From NCBI GenBank assembly GCA_963576735.1, contig OY755171.1:18104001-18168000 (forward strand): DNA of 64,000 nucleotides, written 5' to 3'. This DNA comes from Bedellia somnulentella. Taxonomy: Eukaryota > Arthropoda > Insecta > Lepidoptera > Bedelliidae. The notes beneath the pieces are model-generated. The model searched no databases. It was not told the DNA's origin and was given only the letters and a program-made list of their open reading frames with translations. Below, piece after piece: positions 20,341 to 30,682 of this stretch; positions within the stretch are counted from its first letter, which is position 1, and every line of letters starts with the position of its first letter. Made by a program: the position numbers and the translations under genes.

Positions 20341-22418
20341 AAACAGTTATGTTAATAAAGGTTAATAAATAAATAATAGTTATAGTAAACTTTAATTATC
20401 AATATGTTGTAGTACTTACTTAATAAAAGGAAAAAATAAATAAACAAAGAAAATTTAATAAAATACGAGTACAGATTTGGTAATAAATAATAATATAAAT
20501 AATTTTTAATTGCAACAAACAGTCAGCAAAACTTGTTGTAGAAGGAACTATTATGGAAGTTGACACGTCAGCGACGCGGGTCATCGTACGTGCTCGTATT
20601 TCACTGGAGTTTCGTGCAGTTTATTGTATTACATTTAGTGAGTGTATTTTAGACGCTTTTGGTTTGCTGAGATCATAAGAACACAGCTTCATGTCAAGCA
20701 AAGCTACTGAAGCACCGATTCTTCTAGGAATAATATCCTGTTTAGTGTTCCCGCTTCTGTTTTGAATGACAATGTTTTAGAAAGCTTATTGCTTTAAAGC
20801 GGGTATACTATAATATCTTCGATTACCAACTGAAGCAAAAACACTTTGTTTGCTGAAAAGGTAACTTAACTATCTTTAGCTGGCTAATAACATTGTACCT
20901 TAGTAGGATAAACTTTTTTTTTGTCAAAAAAATTTCGGCTTCTAGTGTTCTAGCACCAGTCGTTAATAAATGGTAGGTATGTGGTGTTTCCCAACATGCC
21001 TTTTTCCATGTACATACAATTGGAGTATGTAATACAAGGTAGAGTAGAGATATAACGATAAGCTAGTGAAGGGTAGTCGAAGCTCACTCAGCAGCTTTAA
21101 CAAGGTCCTTGACTTTTGCAAACTAGATAAAAAGATCAATTCGCCAACATAGCTTCTAGTACTTTTTGAGTATCTTTAAGTGATGTCGGCCCCGTAGCAT
21201 GGGGCACGTGAGATCTAGTTAGGAAAAACGAATAGACAATTGGTACAAATGATCTTGTTGTTTCACTTCTTATGTGACATAATCGCTCTCACACAACTTA
21301 ACTGCGGACCTATACTCTAAACTAAACTGAACCTATTTAATAAGTTATTTTTTCATTGGATTAAAATAGAACAAGATTATTTTTCGAAAAGTTTAGAAAC
21401 TCTATACTTCTTCAGGCCGAAGTCCTTATGCAATTCAAAGGATATTTTTCCAGTGCATCTTTAGTTATACTGAAGTAACAACGTTTGCGATTTCAAAGAA
21501 TCCTTTGCTTAGAAACTTTGACGTCGTTCGTTACATTTGCATATTTTGTCATGCACTTCCTTTTGTTAGAATATAAGGTACATTAACATTTTATTTAGAA
21601 AGAGAGGTGAAGTGGCTTTAAAATGCAGAAGCTAGGATTGTTGGAAAGAGCTTGTATTTTTTTACAAAGGAGCGAATAATCGGAATTAATCTCGGTGAGT
21701 GTCGGCTTAGTAAATAATATAAAGAATTTTAAATGATCAGTGGAGCTTATTACAATACAATGTCTTACTTCTTTTCCATCAGTAAATGGTTGAAGGAATG
21801 GTTTTCTCAAGCCTTGACTAGGCCCTTTTCAGAGTTAAGTTGTGTGTAGTGTACTATAACTCCGGATTTTCACAGTTGGTTACTAGGTTTACCAGATATT
21901 GGTGAAGAGAAAAGTCATTCTCAAGCTCTGCCTGACCCCTTTTTAGAATTAAGTCATTTGTGTTTTTACGCATCCTCTTTTTCGCAAGCACTGGTATCTG
22001 TCAGAAAATTTACATCTTTCAAGTTAGGTTAGCTCGAAGTTTCCAGAAAACTTTATTCTCGTATCGTCTACTCCCATTTTGAATCGACGTGATTTACCGG
22101 AGTGTCCATCGATACTTGACTTTAAGCGATGCTGTTAAGAGGATTGCCACCATTCTGGACATTTTAGAGTTCAGCTAATCAGATAAGTGTCCTGACTTTA
22201 TGTTACGAGGAGAGATTTTATAAAATAGTCTCTTTAATAAATCAATATGAGATGCCGGACCATTCTTTGTCCTGTTTGAAAATTTCTATCAAAACTTGAG
22301 ATAAAATAACCTACTAAGTTTTATTTAACCTATTTACGTAATTAGAATATTTTTGTTCATAAAAACCTCATGTGGGGATTATTTCTAATTAAGAAAGGAT
22401 AAATATCACCCCCGTATA
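20341..22418. other. No recognisable gene; weak local duplication
   Basis: No supported gene. Two diverged segments near 21799-21850 and 21913-21965 share TTCTCAAGC, TGACT/TGACC, CCCTTTT and AGAATTAAGT or AGAGTTAAGT in order, suggesting an old tandem duplication of about 115 bp. Confidence 0.4.
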
Positions 22419-22458
22419 CCCGAAGGTCGTGGGTTCGATCCCCGTTGGCGTCGAAATT
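22419..22458 (+). repeat. tRNA 3'-half-like fragment
   Basis: GAAGGTCGTGGGTTCGATCC followed by CCGTTGGCGTCG has the look of a tRNA variable loop, T-arm (GGTTCGATCC B box) and 3' stem. The 5' half is missing, so this is SINE debris or a tRNA pseudogene. Confidence 0.4.
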
Positions 22459-22551
22459 TTTCTTTTGGTTTAATTTAATTCATTTTTAAAATACATAGCG
22501 AAAAAAAACAACATTTTCGCTGCCTTGTTATAAGTAAAAGAATTAAAAGAT

Positions 22552-22680
22552 GAGAGATGTATGAGAAGAATGATGAATGTGAGAGAAGCAAGAGAGATTT
22601 GTCAGGGTCGTGCAAAGTGACGATGGATAGTTTCTCTCTGCCCCTACTCCAATAAGAACAATGGGCTGTGTAGGCACAAG
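22552..22680 (+). pseudogene. Family L LINE 3' end, decayed
   Basis: ATGTATGAGAAGAATGATGAATGTGAGAG, AGAGATTTGTCAGG and a degraded CTGCCCCTACTCC module align with the L C-terminus and tail. The frame is broken. Confidence 0.55.
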
Positions 22681-23228
22681 ATGTGTGGCGATACGATTAA
22701 CCATTGCTAAATATGCCGATTTAGTCGTTCTATGTTGACAGTTAAAATCTATGCCTACCCCTTTGAGATACAAGCGTAGCGTTCCTATCAACCATAGTTA
22801 AATTACCGATTTAGTTGGCTTAATATAGCACAAGGCTAGGCATAGATAAAAAACCAGCAAAATTATTATTTCATTGAACAACTGTGGGTCTGTCCTTGAA
22901 GCATTGTGCTAGCTTTGTTAGCAGGTAGCTGGATCATCTACCTGTCGATATGGTTATGGAAACAGGATAGCGCGAAGCTTGGTCAATGACCGATTTTATT
23001 ATACAAGTCTTCTTCAGACATGAGGTTGAAGATATTTTAATGTCAGCATAGAACTAGAATTAGCCCACAGTTGCGTATAAAGGGCTTGTGCTATAGATGA
23101 GCTGTAGTTAATAGCAAACTAGTAGTTGTACATGCAAGGCACTGCCTCATCTCTTTTAGTAGGTGTCCTAAGAAGAAAATAAGGGATTTGGGCCTTTTAA
23201 GGGTTTTTTTTGTTTTCGTGCCAATCAG

Positions 23229-23481
23229 AAAATTGATGAAAGGGATCAATAGAGCCAATGTGGAAGGTAATTTTAGTAGAGGACGACCTCGGAGGCACAT
23301 TTGGATAAAATATAAAATGTGCTCAAAAAGGCAGGTGTCCGTAGTACGAAGAATAAAAGAGCATGTATGAAAAGATTGATGGGTGTTTATGAAGCTAGAG
23401 AGGTTTGCCAGGATCGTACAAAGTGGCAATCGATAGTCTCTGCCTACCCCAATGGGAACTAACGGCGTGAGAATATTGTGA
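23229..23481 (+). pseudogene. Family L LINE, truncated copy with 10-bp TSD
   Basis: TGCCAATCAG at 23219-23228 recurs at 23482-23491, an exact 10-bp target duplication. The insert carries the L C-terminus (LMKGINRANVEG, SRGRPRR, then a shifted frame with ACMKRLMGVYEAREVCQDR) and the tail module CTGCCTACCCC...GGCGTGAGAATA. At least one frameshift is present. Confidence 0.85.
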
Positions 23482-23588
23482 TGCCAATCAGCAATGGTCC
23501 CCTATTCTGGCTTTGAATTCCTCTGTTGGGGCTGTCAATATAGGTATAAAAGTATATTATCTTTATTTCTATACTGACGACTATAAAA

Positions 23589-23713
23589 CCAAATAAAGGG
23601 TAGCCAGAGCTTCAGAATGAAAATAAAACTTACTTTTGGAAGTAGAATTAGGGATTAAAATAAAATAACGCAGGAAGAAATGGGTCAGGCCTATTTTAAG
23701 CCAAAACTATACA
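23589..23713 (-). repeat. Family A repeat, rearranged fragment
   Basis: GGGTAGCCAGAGCTTC and GGAAGAAATGGGTCAG...TTAAGCC are recognisable family A ends, with the middle deleted. Confidence 0.6.
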
Positions 23714-23765
23714 CCTTCTAATATGCAAAAAATATCAGATAAATCAGTAATTCTTACCTGACTAG

Positions 23766-23903
23766 CGCCCGATTTCTGAATTGAGTATTCAAGCTGATAA
23801 CGACTTAAGTATCGTTTTGTCTCATTCAGTTGTTAAGATTTCAATGCGACAAAACGATACTTAAGTTGTTTTCAGCTGGAATACTCAATTCAGAAATCGG
23901 GCG
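23766..23903. mobile_element. 138-bp hairpin MITE (family M138), copy 1
   Basis: The element is almost wholly palindromic: arms of about 57 bp beginning CGCCCGATTTCTGAATTGAG surround a loop of about 24 bases. TAG flanks both sides (23763-23765 and 23904-23906). A same-length copy at 29601 is flanked by TAA. A 3-bp TWA-like duplication would suit PIF/Harbinger. A TA duplication plus one chance base would suit Tc1/mariner. Confidence 0.9.
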
Positions 23904-24586
23904 TAGGAATTGTGTAGTTTAAGTTGGTTTAAGTTATAGCTGCTAGCTAGTCTTTGTAAGCCAAAATTGACAACGAAGCAAGAATCACCATTTTGGAAGT
24001 TTGGAGAATGCTTCATGTGCTTATGACCCTTAATGAGAAAACAATTGATATCTTGGACAAAGGGTTTAAGGATGTCTAATTGCAAGAGATATAAGGCCTG
24101 AAGCCTTATCAGTTGTTTGTAGATTAGGACGAGGGAGGGATTATGTAAATGATCAGGCTAGAAATTTACATGTTATATTTGCAAATATTTTTTGAAGAGC
24201 AAAGTAAAGCAAATCAACGGTTGCCTCACAAACAGTAATTAATGGGAGCGAGGATTGGAATATGAGAGATTCAAAACATACGTTGTTTGATATAATGAGT
24301 ACGGTGCGCTCTTATTTTCTAATATCGTAAAGTAGGTAGTTACGTAAAATTATACTACAAGCAATACAACTTTGGTTTACATTCAGAATCATTGAGTTTT
24401 ATAAATCCGAGTGAAAACAATAATATTCTTGTCCCTTTCACTCCTTAGCATTACTTTACATAGGCGTAATTTAGACGAAACGATTGAAAACAGCAAACAG
24501 CTGTGTATGTTTATCTTTAATACACTTTTTGTATTATCTTTTTTAAAAAAAGTTTTTATTTGTTTCAATTTTCAATTTGAACCTGC

Positions 24587-24677
24587 TGACGTTGAAAAAT
24601 CCAAATGTAAAAAATATATGATGGTTTTGAAACATAGTGCCATTAGGATTATGAAAGCTGATAAATGCCCTGTTTTA
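24587..24677 (+). repeat. Left part of an unknown duplicated segment, interrupted by an insertion
   Basis: ATCCAAATGTAAAAA through TGGTTTTGAAACAT, GTGCCATTAGGATTAT and AAAGCTGA also occurs at 26827-26910. In this copy the sequence is split by the 762-bp insertion at 24687-25448 and resumes at about 25449. An open frame here (KSKCKKYMMVLKHSAIRIMK) is of unknown meaning. Its apparent continuation into the insertion is an artefact. Confidence 0.6.
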
Positions 24678-24686
24678 TTAAATAAT

Positions 24687-25448
24687 GGCACTGATTTAAA
24701 GAGGCAGTTGTATATAGCGGTTTTGGTAAGTTAAAAATTATAAATGGCACGTTTAATAACTAGATCAGCAGTTAAAAGTAAGCAGTAAAGTAAACAAAAA
24801 TGAGTAATAAAAAATAATGAAATGGATCAGTGAATATATAATTGAGTAGGAAAATAATTAAATGGGCTGTTAAAAATATTGAATGGGCGGTTACGCGTGG
24901 GCAGTAATAAATCGGAATTTGTCGGTAAGAAATCTCATTCTAAGCAATTCTATAAAGTAAGTAAGCATGTAGGCATGCATATAGGCATGCATCAGGCATT
25001 TAGGGCTCGCTCCGCTGCGCTACGCTCGCTCGTTTTGTACATAATCTAACCTAACCTAATTAAATGTGACCACCTAACTTTTCTTTGTCTGCAGGGGGCT
25101 TTCGCCCCCCGACCCCCCCAAGCAGGGGGGCTCTGCCCCCCTGCACCCCCCGACATGCAAACAAGCGAGCAAGTATACATACAAACGGGCTTGCATCGTT
25201 ACTATCTGCCGAACTATTTATCGAACTGCCCATTCCATCATTTTAACCGCCCATTTAATTATTGGACTACTCAATTATTTTTAGAATTGACATTGTATGA
25301 GAAAATAACCGACTAATATATTTTTTATTACTGTCTATGTTTTACTGTCACAATAATTATTCAACCGCCATTAAATTAAATAACTGCTCAATAACTAATC
25401 ATAATAACATCTCGAATCTTTAAATAACAGCTCAAAAAATTAGTTCCC
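24687..25448. mobile_element. Foldback/MULE-like element with 9-bp TSD
   Basis: TTAAATAAT stands at 24678-24686 and 25449-25457. The element's ends are imperfect inverted repeats (GGCACTGATTTAAAGAGGCA against GGGAACTAATTTTTTGAGC). Internal inverted repeats continue, for example 24840-24893 against 25215-25270, around AATAATTAAATGGGC. The undisturbed relative at 26827-26990 shows the pre-insertion arrangement. Nine-bp duplications with long inverted repeats are typical of MULE and Foldback elements. No coding sequence is present. Confidence 0.75.
25000..25160. repeat. GC-rich centre of the foldback element
   Basis: Two related runs of G and C (GCAGGGGGCTTTCGCCCCC and GCAGGGGGGCTCTGCCCCCC) follow one another at about 25092-25155, each able to form a hairpin. 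They follow a CTCCGCTGCGCTACGCTCGC stretch at about 25008-25033. The composition is very different from the AT-rich arms. Confidence 0.7.
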
Positions 25449-25457
25449 TTAAATAAT

Positions 25458-25515
25458 TGGTGAATGGCAACAGAGCTTTCCCTCTGTTCATGTTATATCT
25501 TTTTATCAACCGTAT
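25458..25515 (+). repeat. Right part of the interrupted duplicated segment
   Basis: TTGGTGAATGG, TTTCCCTCTGTTCA and TCTTTTTATCAACCG match 26920-26975 (TTGGTTGATTGGG, TCCCCTCTGCTCA, TCCTTTTAACATCCG). This shows that the two halves were once contiguous. Confidence 0.55.
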
Positions 25516-25789
25516 TTTCTACAAGTTATATGGTATTTTACGTTATATGCATCAGTTTCTTATACTGATACAGTTTCTATTGATACCAATACTTGAGCCT
25601 ATCGGATTTCTTTGGGTTAGCCTGATACTAGTAGTATTCGCGTATTTATGGCCCGTGTAGCGATATCTTATCGGTATCATCGCATTGAATTATTCATAAC
25701 TCTTGATTAAGTGTGGTGTGCATAATAAAACTTCAAGTCTATAAAATATTTCATAACTACGGAAAACAATACGATGTGATGGGACAATG

Positions 25790-25995
25790 GTGTGCCAATG
25801 TAGATGGTATTTTTAGAAGAGGACGGACACATAAGGCTTTTGAAGACTAGATGTTGTTACAAGGGCAGAGTCCGAGGGGAGAAGAATAAAAGAGCATGTA
25901 TGAGAAGAACTAAGAATGTGAGGGAATTGAGAATTGTTATAATCTTGCAAAGTGGCGGTCGGTAATGTCTGCCTATTCCAATGATCACAGATCAA
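25790..25995 (+). pseudogene. Family L LINE 3' end, decayed
   Basis: GTGCCAATGTAGATGGTATTTTTAGAAGAGGACGG, AAGAATAAAAGAGCATGTATG and CTGCCTATTCCAATG align with the L C-terminal coding region and tail. Frame and tail are degraded. Confidence 0.6.
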
Positions 25996-25999
25996 TTTG

Positions 26000-26820
26000 C
26001 GTGGGATAAGTAGTGATGTGGCAAGTTCATTATGGCTCTTCTTATCACCACTATTACCGTCAAACTGTGATTGAAGTATACTATAAACAATTAAGATGGT
26101 GGGAAATTTTAATGGATCTAGAAATACTTAGATAAAATGGTTTTTTCAGTTACTTTGGCTAAGGTCAACACTGTTTATTTAAAAGATATTTTAAGTATGT
26201 AATATATTCTATGTTTGACACAAACCTCTTAATATATTAAACCATTGTATGTAATTACGTAACCATTTCCCGAGTTAAAATAAGTTTTATTTACAATGAA
26301 GGTGCGGCTGAAATTGCTGTGACGATGATTCATCGTTTTGTAAAATATAATGAATATAAGATTTAGGTAGTACAAAGCTACTTCTAGCCTGTAATTTACG
26401 AATTGTTTTAGAACTTCAGCGTTTTCAGCTTACTTTTGTCATTTGATATAAATAACACATTATTGGTAAGAAATTGGGTAGAATATAAAGTAAACCATTT
26501 TCTACATATCAATTATATTTAAAAATTCAAAGGTTAGCTCACAAAAACAGTCGCTTACATAATTCTCTTTTTTCATATTAAATAATAAATAATCGTTTTT
26601 CCTTGAATTTTATTAATTAACGTTACGGCTTTAATCACAAGAGGGATAATCGCTTCAATTTCAATGATCCTATAGCCAGGTTAGGCAGAGGAAGCCAACC
26701 ATGCTTAAAAATTTAGAAGACCTAGCAAAACTATTTTAATGGAGCTGCTAACCTTCTCGTAAAAGTATTTTCAAATCAAAATTGTGGTTTAAACATCAAA
26801 TCAAGTACTAAAAATCACGA
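26000..26820. other. No recognisable gene
   Basis: AT-rich sequence. Nothing is supported. Confidence 0.45.
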
Positions 26821-26826
26821 TAAAAT

Positions 26827-26990
26827 ATCCAAATGTAAAAATCATCTGCTGGTTTTGAAACATCAAGTGCCATTAGGATTATAAAAGCTGACAAACGCCC
26901 CGCGTTATTTAGCAATTGGTTGATTGGGAATACTGGCTCCCCTCTGCTCAAGTGATCTCCTTTTAACATCCGATGCTATTCGAGTTCGGG
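26827..26990 (+). repeat. Uninterrupted copy of the duplicated segment
   Basis: This copy aligns with 24587-24677 and then with 25458-25515, so it is an empty-site reference for the 762-bp insertion. Stops interrupt any frame. Its origin is unknown. Confidence 0.6.
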
Positions 26991-27170
26991 AGCCTGGTAA
27001 ATAAATAACAATCACTTCTCCCGCGCCCTAATTTTAGCTCAACTGCCTCAAAAACTTAGATTTCGATAATGTACGAGTAAAGTTTTAAAATGTGTGAAGG
27101 AAAAGTAACACCAATTAGTTTAAACCTAATTTTTTCTTTTTGAAGATTCACGAAAAAAGGATGTCCTTAC

Positions 27171-27527
27171 CTTTTAAAATAAATAATGAATCACTTTGGT
27201 TATTATTGAAGCGAGTGTTGAAGTTGTTTCGGTGCTAAGTCGGTCGTGTAGAAAGCACAGGAGCCGCGGTGAGCGGTCGTTGCGCCGGCACACAACCGGC
27301 CACAAAACGCCGAGGCCAAACCGGCTCATACACTATTTATTTGTACACAAAACTATAACCACACTTTGCCATAAACACAACACTTTTCATCCAAATCATC
27401 CACTGTTCACTCGCGAATAATTTAGACCAGCAAGTTTATTTACGCGATTTTGAAAAGACGTACGGGGATTTTTAATTGCAATTGTGTTACAGTCACATGT
27501 GACTACGACAGCGTCTGGCGCGCGACT
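27171..27527 (-). other. Candidate first (leader) exon of a host gene
   Basis: On the minus strand an arthropod-type initiator CTTCAGTCG lies with its A at 27527. The sequence ends at 27171 with AAAAG followed by GTAAGGAC, a good splice donor. The upstream DNA is GC-rich (GAGCCCCGCCCCC). The 357-base segment has only short upstream frames, including one of about 50 codons that starts in the GC-rich part and stops before the donor. It therefore looks like a non-coding 5' leader whose coding exons would lie at lower coordinates or outside the window. I cannot identify the gene. Confidence 0.45.
27492..27503. promoter_or_regulatory. Palindromic E-box
   Basis: GTCACATGTGAC is a perfect 12-bp palindrome containing CACATG/CATGTG, an E-box of the kind bound by bHLH-zipper factors. 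It lies about 25-35 bases downstream of the proposed initiator. Use in the cell is inference. Confidence 0.5.
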
Positions 27528-27850
27528 GAAGGCGCCAGCGGGGGGTGGAATGATTGTTGCGGCAGGGGGGCGGGGCTCGTCGGCACCGCGCTGGGCTCTG
27601 CAAGTTGCCCTATAAACTTGCTCTCATAGCGTGTAGGCTCTCTCATGCAGTTTTGTGAAAGGCAAATTGCAGCTGTCGGATACCTATATATAAATACGGC
27701 TAGATAAGACTAGTTTCAAACAGATTTTTGATGGTCTCGGTGTACTTTCTAGGAGTGTTACGCGATCAATGGGCCCCGTTATCTCGTGGGCCGGCTGGCC
27801 CGCGGCTGGTTCTGTGGGCGGCCTACCTGCATCAATTCTTTATCAGACCA
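27520..27850. promoter_or_regulatory. GC-rich promoter-like island
   Basis: The region is much richer in G and C than its surroundings, with GGGGGGCGGGGCTCG and GGCCGGCTGGCCCGCGG. It contains a strong TATA-like TATATAAATACGGC at about 27687-27700 on the plus strand. It may be a bidirectional promoter: an initiator-driven one to the left and a TATA-driven one to the right. Confidence 0.4.
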
Positions 27851-28900
27851 GCCGGCAAACTTGTATAAATCGACTATTAAGTAGAGCAATGCGTATTTCC
27901 TACTGCGATGTGTTAAAAGTTAAGGAGTACAAGCACTTTCATAACTAAATCGTTGGGATGATAAAGTACAAGTTTTCATTTAGGCTTCGGGCTGGTAGAG
28001 CAAATGGGGATAGATATTAATTTAAGTTATATGAACTTGAAAACGCAGTACGAAAAGACTAAGCACATGTATTTTAGTGTACAATAAATTTAATGTAAAA
28101 TATTTTTTTACTTACACTTATCACAAAAGAAATTAGATCATACGAATAAATAAAAATAATGATAATAATATAGGTTATACAACTGACTAAATATAAGTAT
28201 AGGTTTAGCAGGTTTCAAATCCAGGAAAAAGGTTTATTTCTGCATTTAAAATTATTCCAATCAGTTTAACGCATGCAGGTATTGGTTCTGTTTCGAATCT
28301 CGATTTCTAAAATAACATAAAACTGAAATCAATAAAATCTGTCTGGAAAGACGTATCACGGTAGGTATAAAATTTCGCCGTGTCTTTTCAGCCGCGGTAG
28401 ACAGATACTATTAATAGTCACTTTGTATAAGCCGTACTAAATTTAATTTAAAAAAATAGTTTTAGCCATAGAATAAAATTCTATAGAATGAAGCTTTCAA
28501 ACCATTTTAATAACACTGTAAAATCGAACACAACACTTATTTTTTTTAATAAATATTTTTTCTCTTATAACAATGGTTTTATCGTTATCTTTACCTCGCT
28601 GGTAGTCGAATTTCGTGCTAAGGTGAAGCCCACACCAGGCGCTCATTCAACTAAAGGGGGCGGGCTCACCAAAAATATGGACCCATTAGCCCTTACTGGG
28701 AACAAAATACCTTATGATTTGGTTTAGGGAAATTTAAATTTTCGTTTACGTATACTTACGGTTATTAATACCAAAAGAGCTTCGGAATGAAGTTCCAACG
28801 CGGAAAAATGGGGTACTGCTAATTTAAATTACCACTAAAATCGTAGCAGTTATATGTTATACTCCACAATATTCATCCACATCGGTCATTCATACAAAAC
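27851..28900. other. No recognisable gene
   Basis: AT-rich sequence. A short open frame near 28488-28727 is not recognisable. Confidence 0.4.
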
Positions 28901-28903
28901 TCA

Positions 28904-29275
28904 AACTCACGGGTTTATGCTGTATATCCCCCAAGGGTCTGGCAGGTGTACTAATACTTCTGAACATCACGCAACATTGTCACCTAGTGTTCAGAGTACC
29001 CACGTTTTGCTTGGACAGTGTAACCACGTGATCGGGGGCAGGCCTATGACCGTTTTGTACGAATACACTGTTATATGACAAAGCATAACAGAACTTATCC
29101 ATATTAGTTTCCCCACGGTGTTCTTCCTCACCGTTAACAACCATGATTTAATAATTAACCACACATTATGATTTATTATAATGAAATTAGTGTAAGTCTG
29201 ATTTGGGATTTGAACCTTCATCATCTGGAAGATAAGCGGAGTTTTACCCACTGAGCTATCAGAGCTGCTATGAAT
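28904..29275 (-). repeat. Family T SINE with intact tRNA-like head
   Basis: Read on the minus strand the head at about 29190-29275 contains TAGCTCAGTGG (A box) and GGTTCAAATCC (B box). The T body follows (AAACGTGGGTACTCTGAACA, GATGTTCAGAAGTATTAG). The 3' module is damaged and the tail is missing. Confidence 0.85.
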
Positions 29276-29600
29276 ATACTGATATCATTCCAACAAACAT
29301 ATGATACTCGTATATGGCCCTTTGTCATATTAGATGAAGCTACATCAGAAGAAACTCATATAATTTGTATACGAATCGTGAGTATAAATAAATCAACTAA
29401 ATAACTCAAAACTAAATAACAAAAAGGTTTTATTGACAACAGCTTTCATGCTATTAATAAACATTTCATATTTATAACGTTTGATTATTTATATTATATT
29501 TATGCAGAATATTCGGGAAACGAGACAAAACTCAAATCAGAAAAGAAAAGCGAATCAAGGTTGCTGGAACTTATCTTGTAACTTTGACCAAAAACACTAA

Positions 29601-29738
29601 CGCCCGATTTCTGAATTGAGTATTCAAGCTGAGAACGACTTAAGTATCGTTTTGTCTCATTCAGTTGTTAAGATTTCAATGCGACATAACGATACTTAAG
29701 TCGTTCTCAGCTGGAATACTCAATTCAGAAATCGGGCG
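29601..29738. mobile_element. 138-bp hairpin MITE (family M138), copy 2
   Basis: Nearly identical to 23766-23903, with the same length and loop, and flanked by TAA on both sides (29598-29600 and 29739-29741). The low divergence suggests recent activity of a transposase encoded elsewhere. Confidence 0.9.
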
Positions 29739-29835
29739 TAAATAACCGATTGTGTGCTCATAGATATCGACCACTGGACGTGTGATTATATAAACTAGGT
29801 ACTCTTACAAACAGATAACAATAATTTTACGTCGT

Positions 29836-29900
29836 GTTCATATTTATAAGTACCTCTGTCACCCCTTTCAGGGATATACGGCGTGAACATTTGAGTTGAG
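29836..29900 (+). repeat. Family T SINE 3' fragment
   Basis: AAGTACCTCTGTCACCCCTTTCAGGGATATACGGCGTGAACAT is the T 3' module (quoted here only as a landmark; key parts are the CTCTG, GGGATA and GGCGTGAAC blocks). Confidence 0.7.
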
Positions 29901-29933
29901 AAGGTATTTTTTTATGTATATTTATAATACACC

Positions 29934-30489
29934 TGTGGGAACAGCAAAGATATACTGGCCAGTACACCCTGCTGTGTACCAACTTATAATTTGTATCTAT
30001 GCTTAACTCGAAAAACATTTACACTCCGCGATGCAGGAATATGAGTGAGACGCTGCTATGTGCGTTTGAGTCCGCAGTAGTGTGCGCTCTAACATGACTC
30101 CCACAGTACTCCCCTCCTAGTCGATACGAGGATATCAAAGCTAGGAGGTACCTATTACCAATTACCAAATTCAGTGTGAGCAGTGAGGCCGGTGATTGCG
30201 TGCCTGTAGATGTTCTGCTGAATGAATGGTGTGGTGAGGTAAGCGAGGAATAGAAGTTGCGGGTAGATCGAGAAATGTAGTAGAAGGAAGCGTGTGTTCT
30301 TATCGAGGGGTCACCACTGTGGGAACAGCAAAGATATACTGGCCAGTACACCCTGCTGTGAACCAACTTATAATTTGTATCTATGCTTAACTCGAAAAAC
30401 ATTTACACTGCGCGATGTAGGAATATGAGTGAGACGCTGCTATGTGCGTTTAAGTCCGCAGTAGTGTGCGCTCTAACATGACTCCCACA
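29934..30489 (-). mobile_element. TRIM: miniature LTR retrotransposon
   Basis: Two direct repeats of exactly 172 bp (29934-30105 and 30318-30489) begin TGTGGGA and end TCCCACA and differ at about four sites. Between them are only 212 bases. On the minus strand the sequence after the first LTR is G then TGGTGACCCC, a plausible tRNA primer-binding site. Just before the second LTR lies AGGAGGGGAGTAC, a polypurine tract. CACC flanks both sides (29930-29933 and 30490-30493), or ACACC if one base is shared with the LTR. There is no coding capacity, so it must borrow enzymes. The open frames crossing it are shadows. Confidence 0.85.
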
Positions 30490-30682
30490 CACCTTATAAT
30501 TAACCATTTCAATATCAATAAACCATCATCGTACTAACTAGATGAGTTAAACACCGCCTATCACTATATTTGGCAGTATCTCGCTTCTTGCGTGACAAAC
30601 TCGCTCTCACACGCCTCATGCTCCGACGGCAAAATAAAACTGGGATATCTCTCAAATTAAGTTATTGTTACCTTCGGGATTA

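Noticed and set aside
20560..20660. Promoter-like segment with GACACGTCAGCGACGCGGG and GTGCAGTTTATTG
   Set aside because: Some resemblance to an initiator region, but there is no following exon, splice donor or frame that I can support.
24411..24734. Open frame with a good splice donor (GGTAAGTTA at about 24726) that looks like a host exon
   Set aside because: The last third of the frame lies inside the 762-bp insertion that begins at 24687. The first part is a repeated segment also seen at 26827. The donor is therefore within the transposon.
30019..30402. 127-codon minus-strand frame
   Set aside because: It spans the TRIM internal region and part of an LTR. An almost identical start (MFFELSIDTNYKLVHS) is repeated at 29827-30018 because both come from the LTRs. 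Not a gene.
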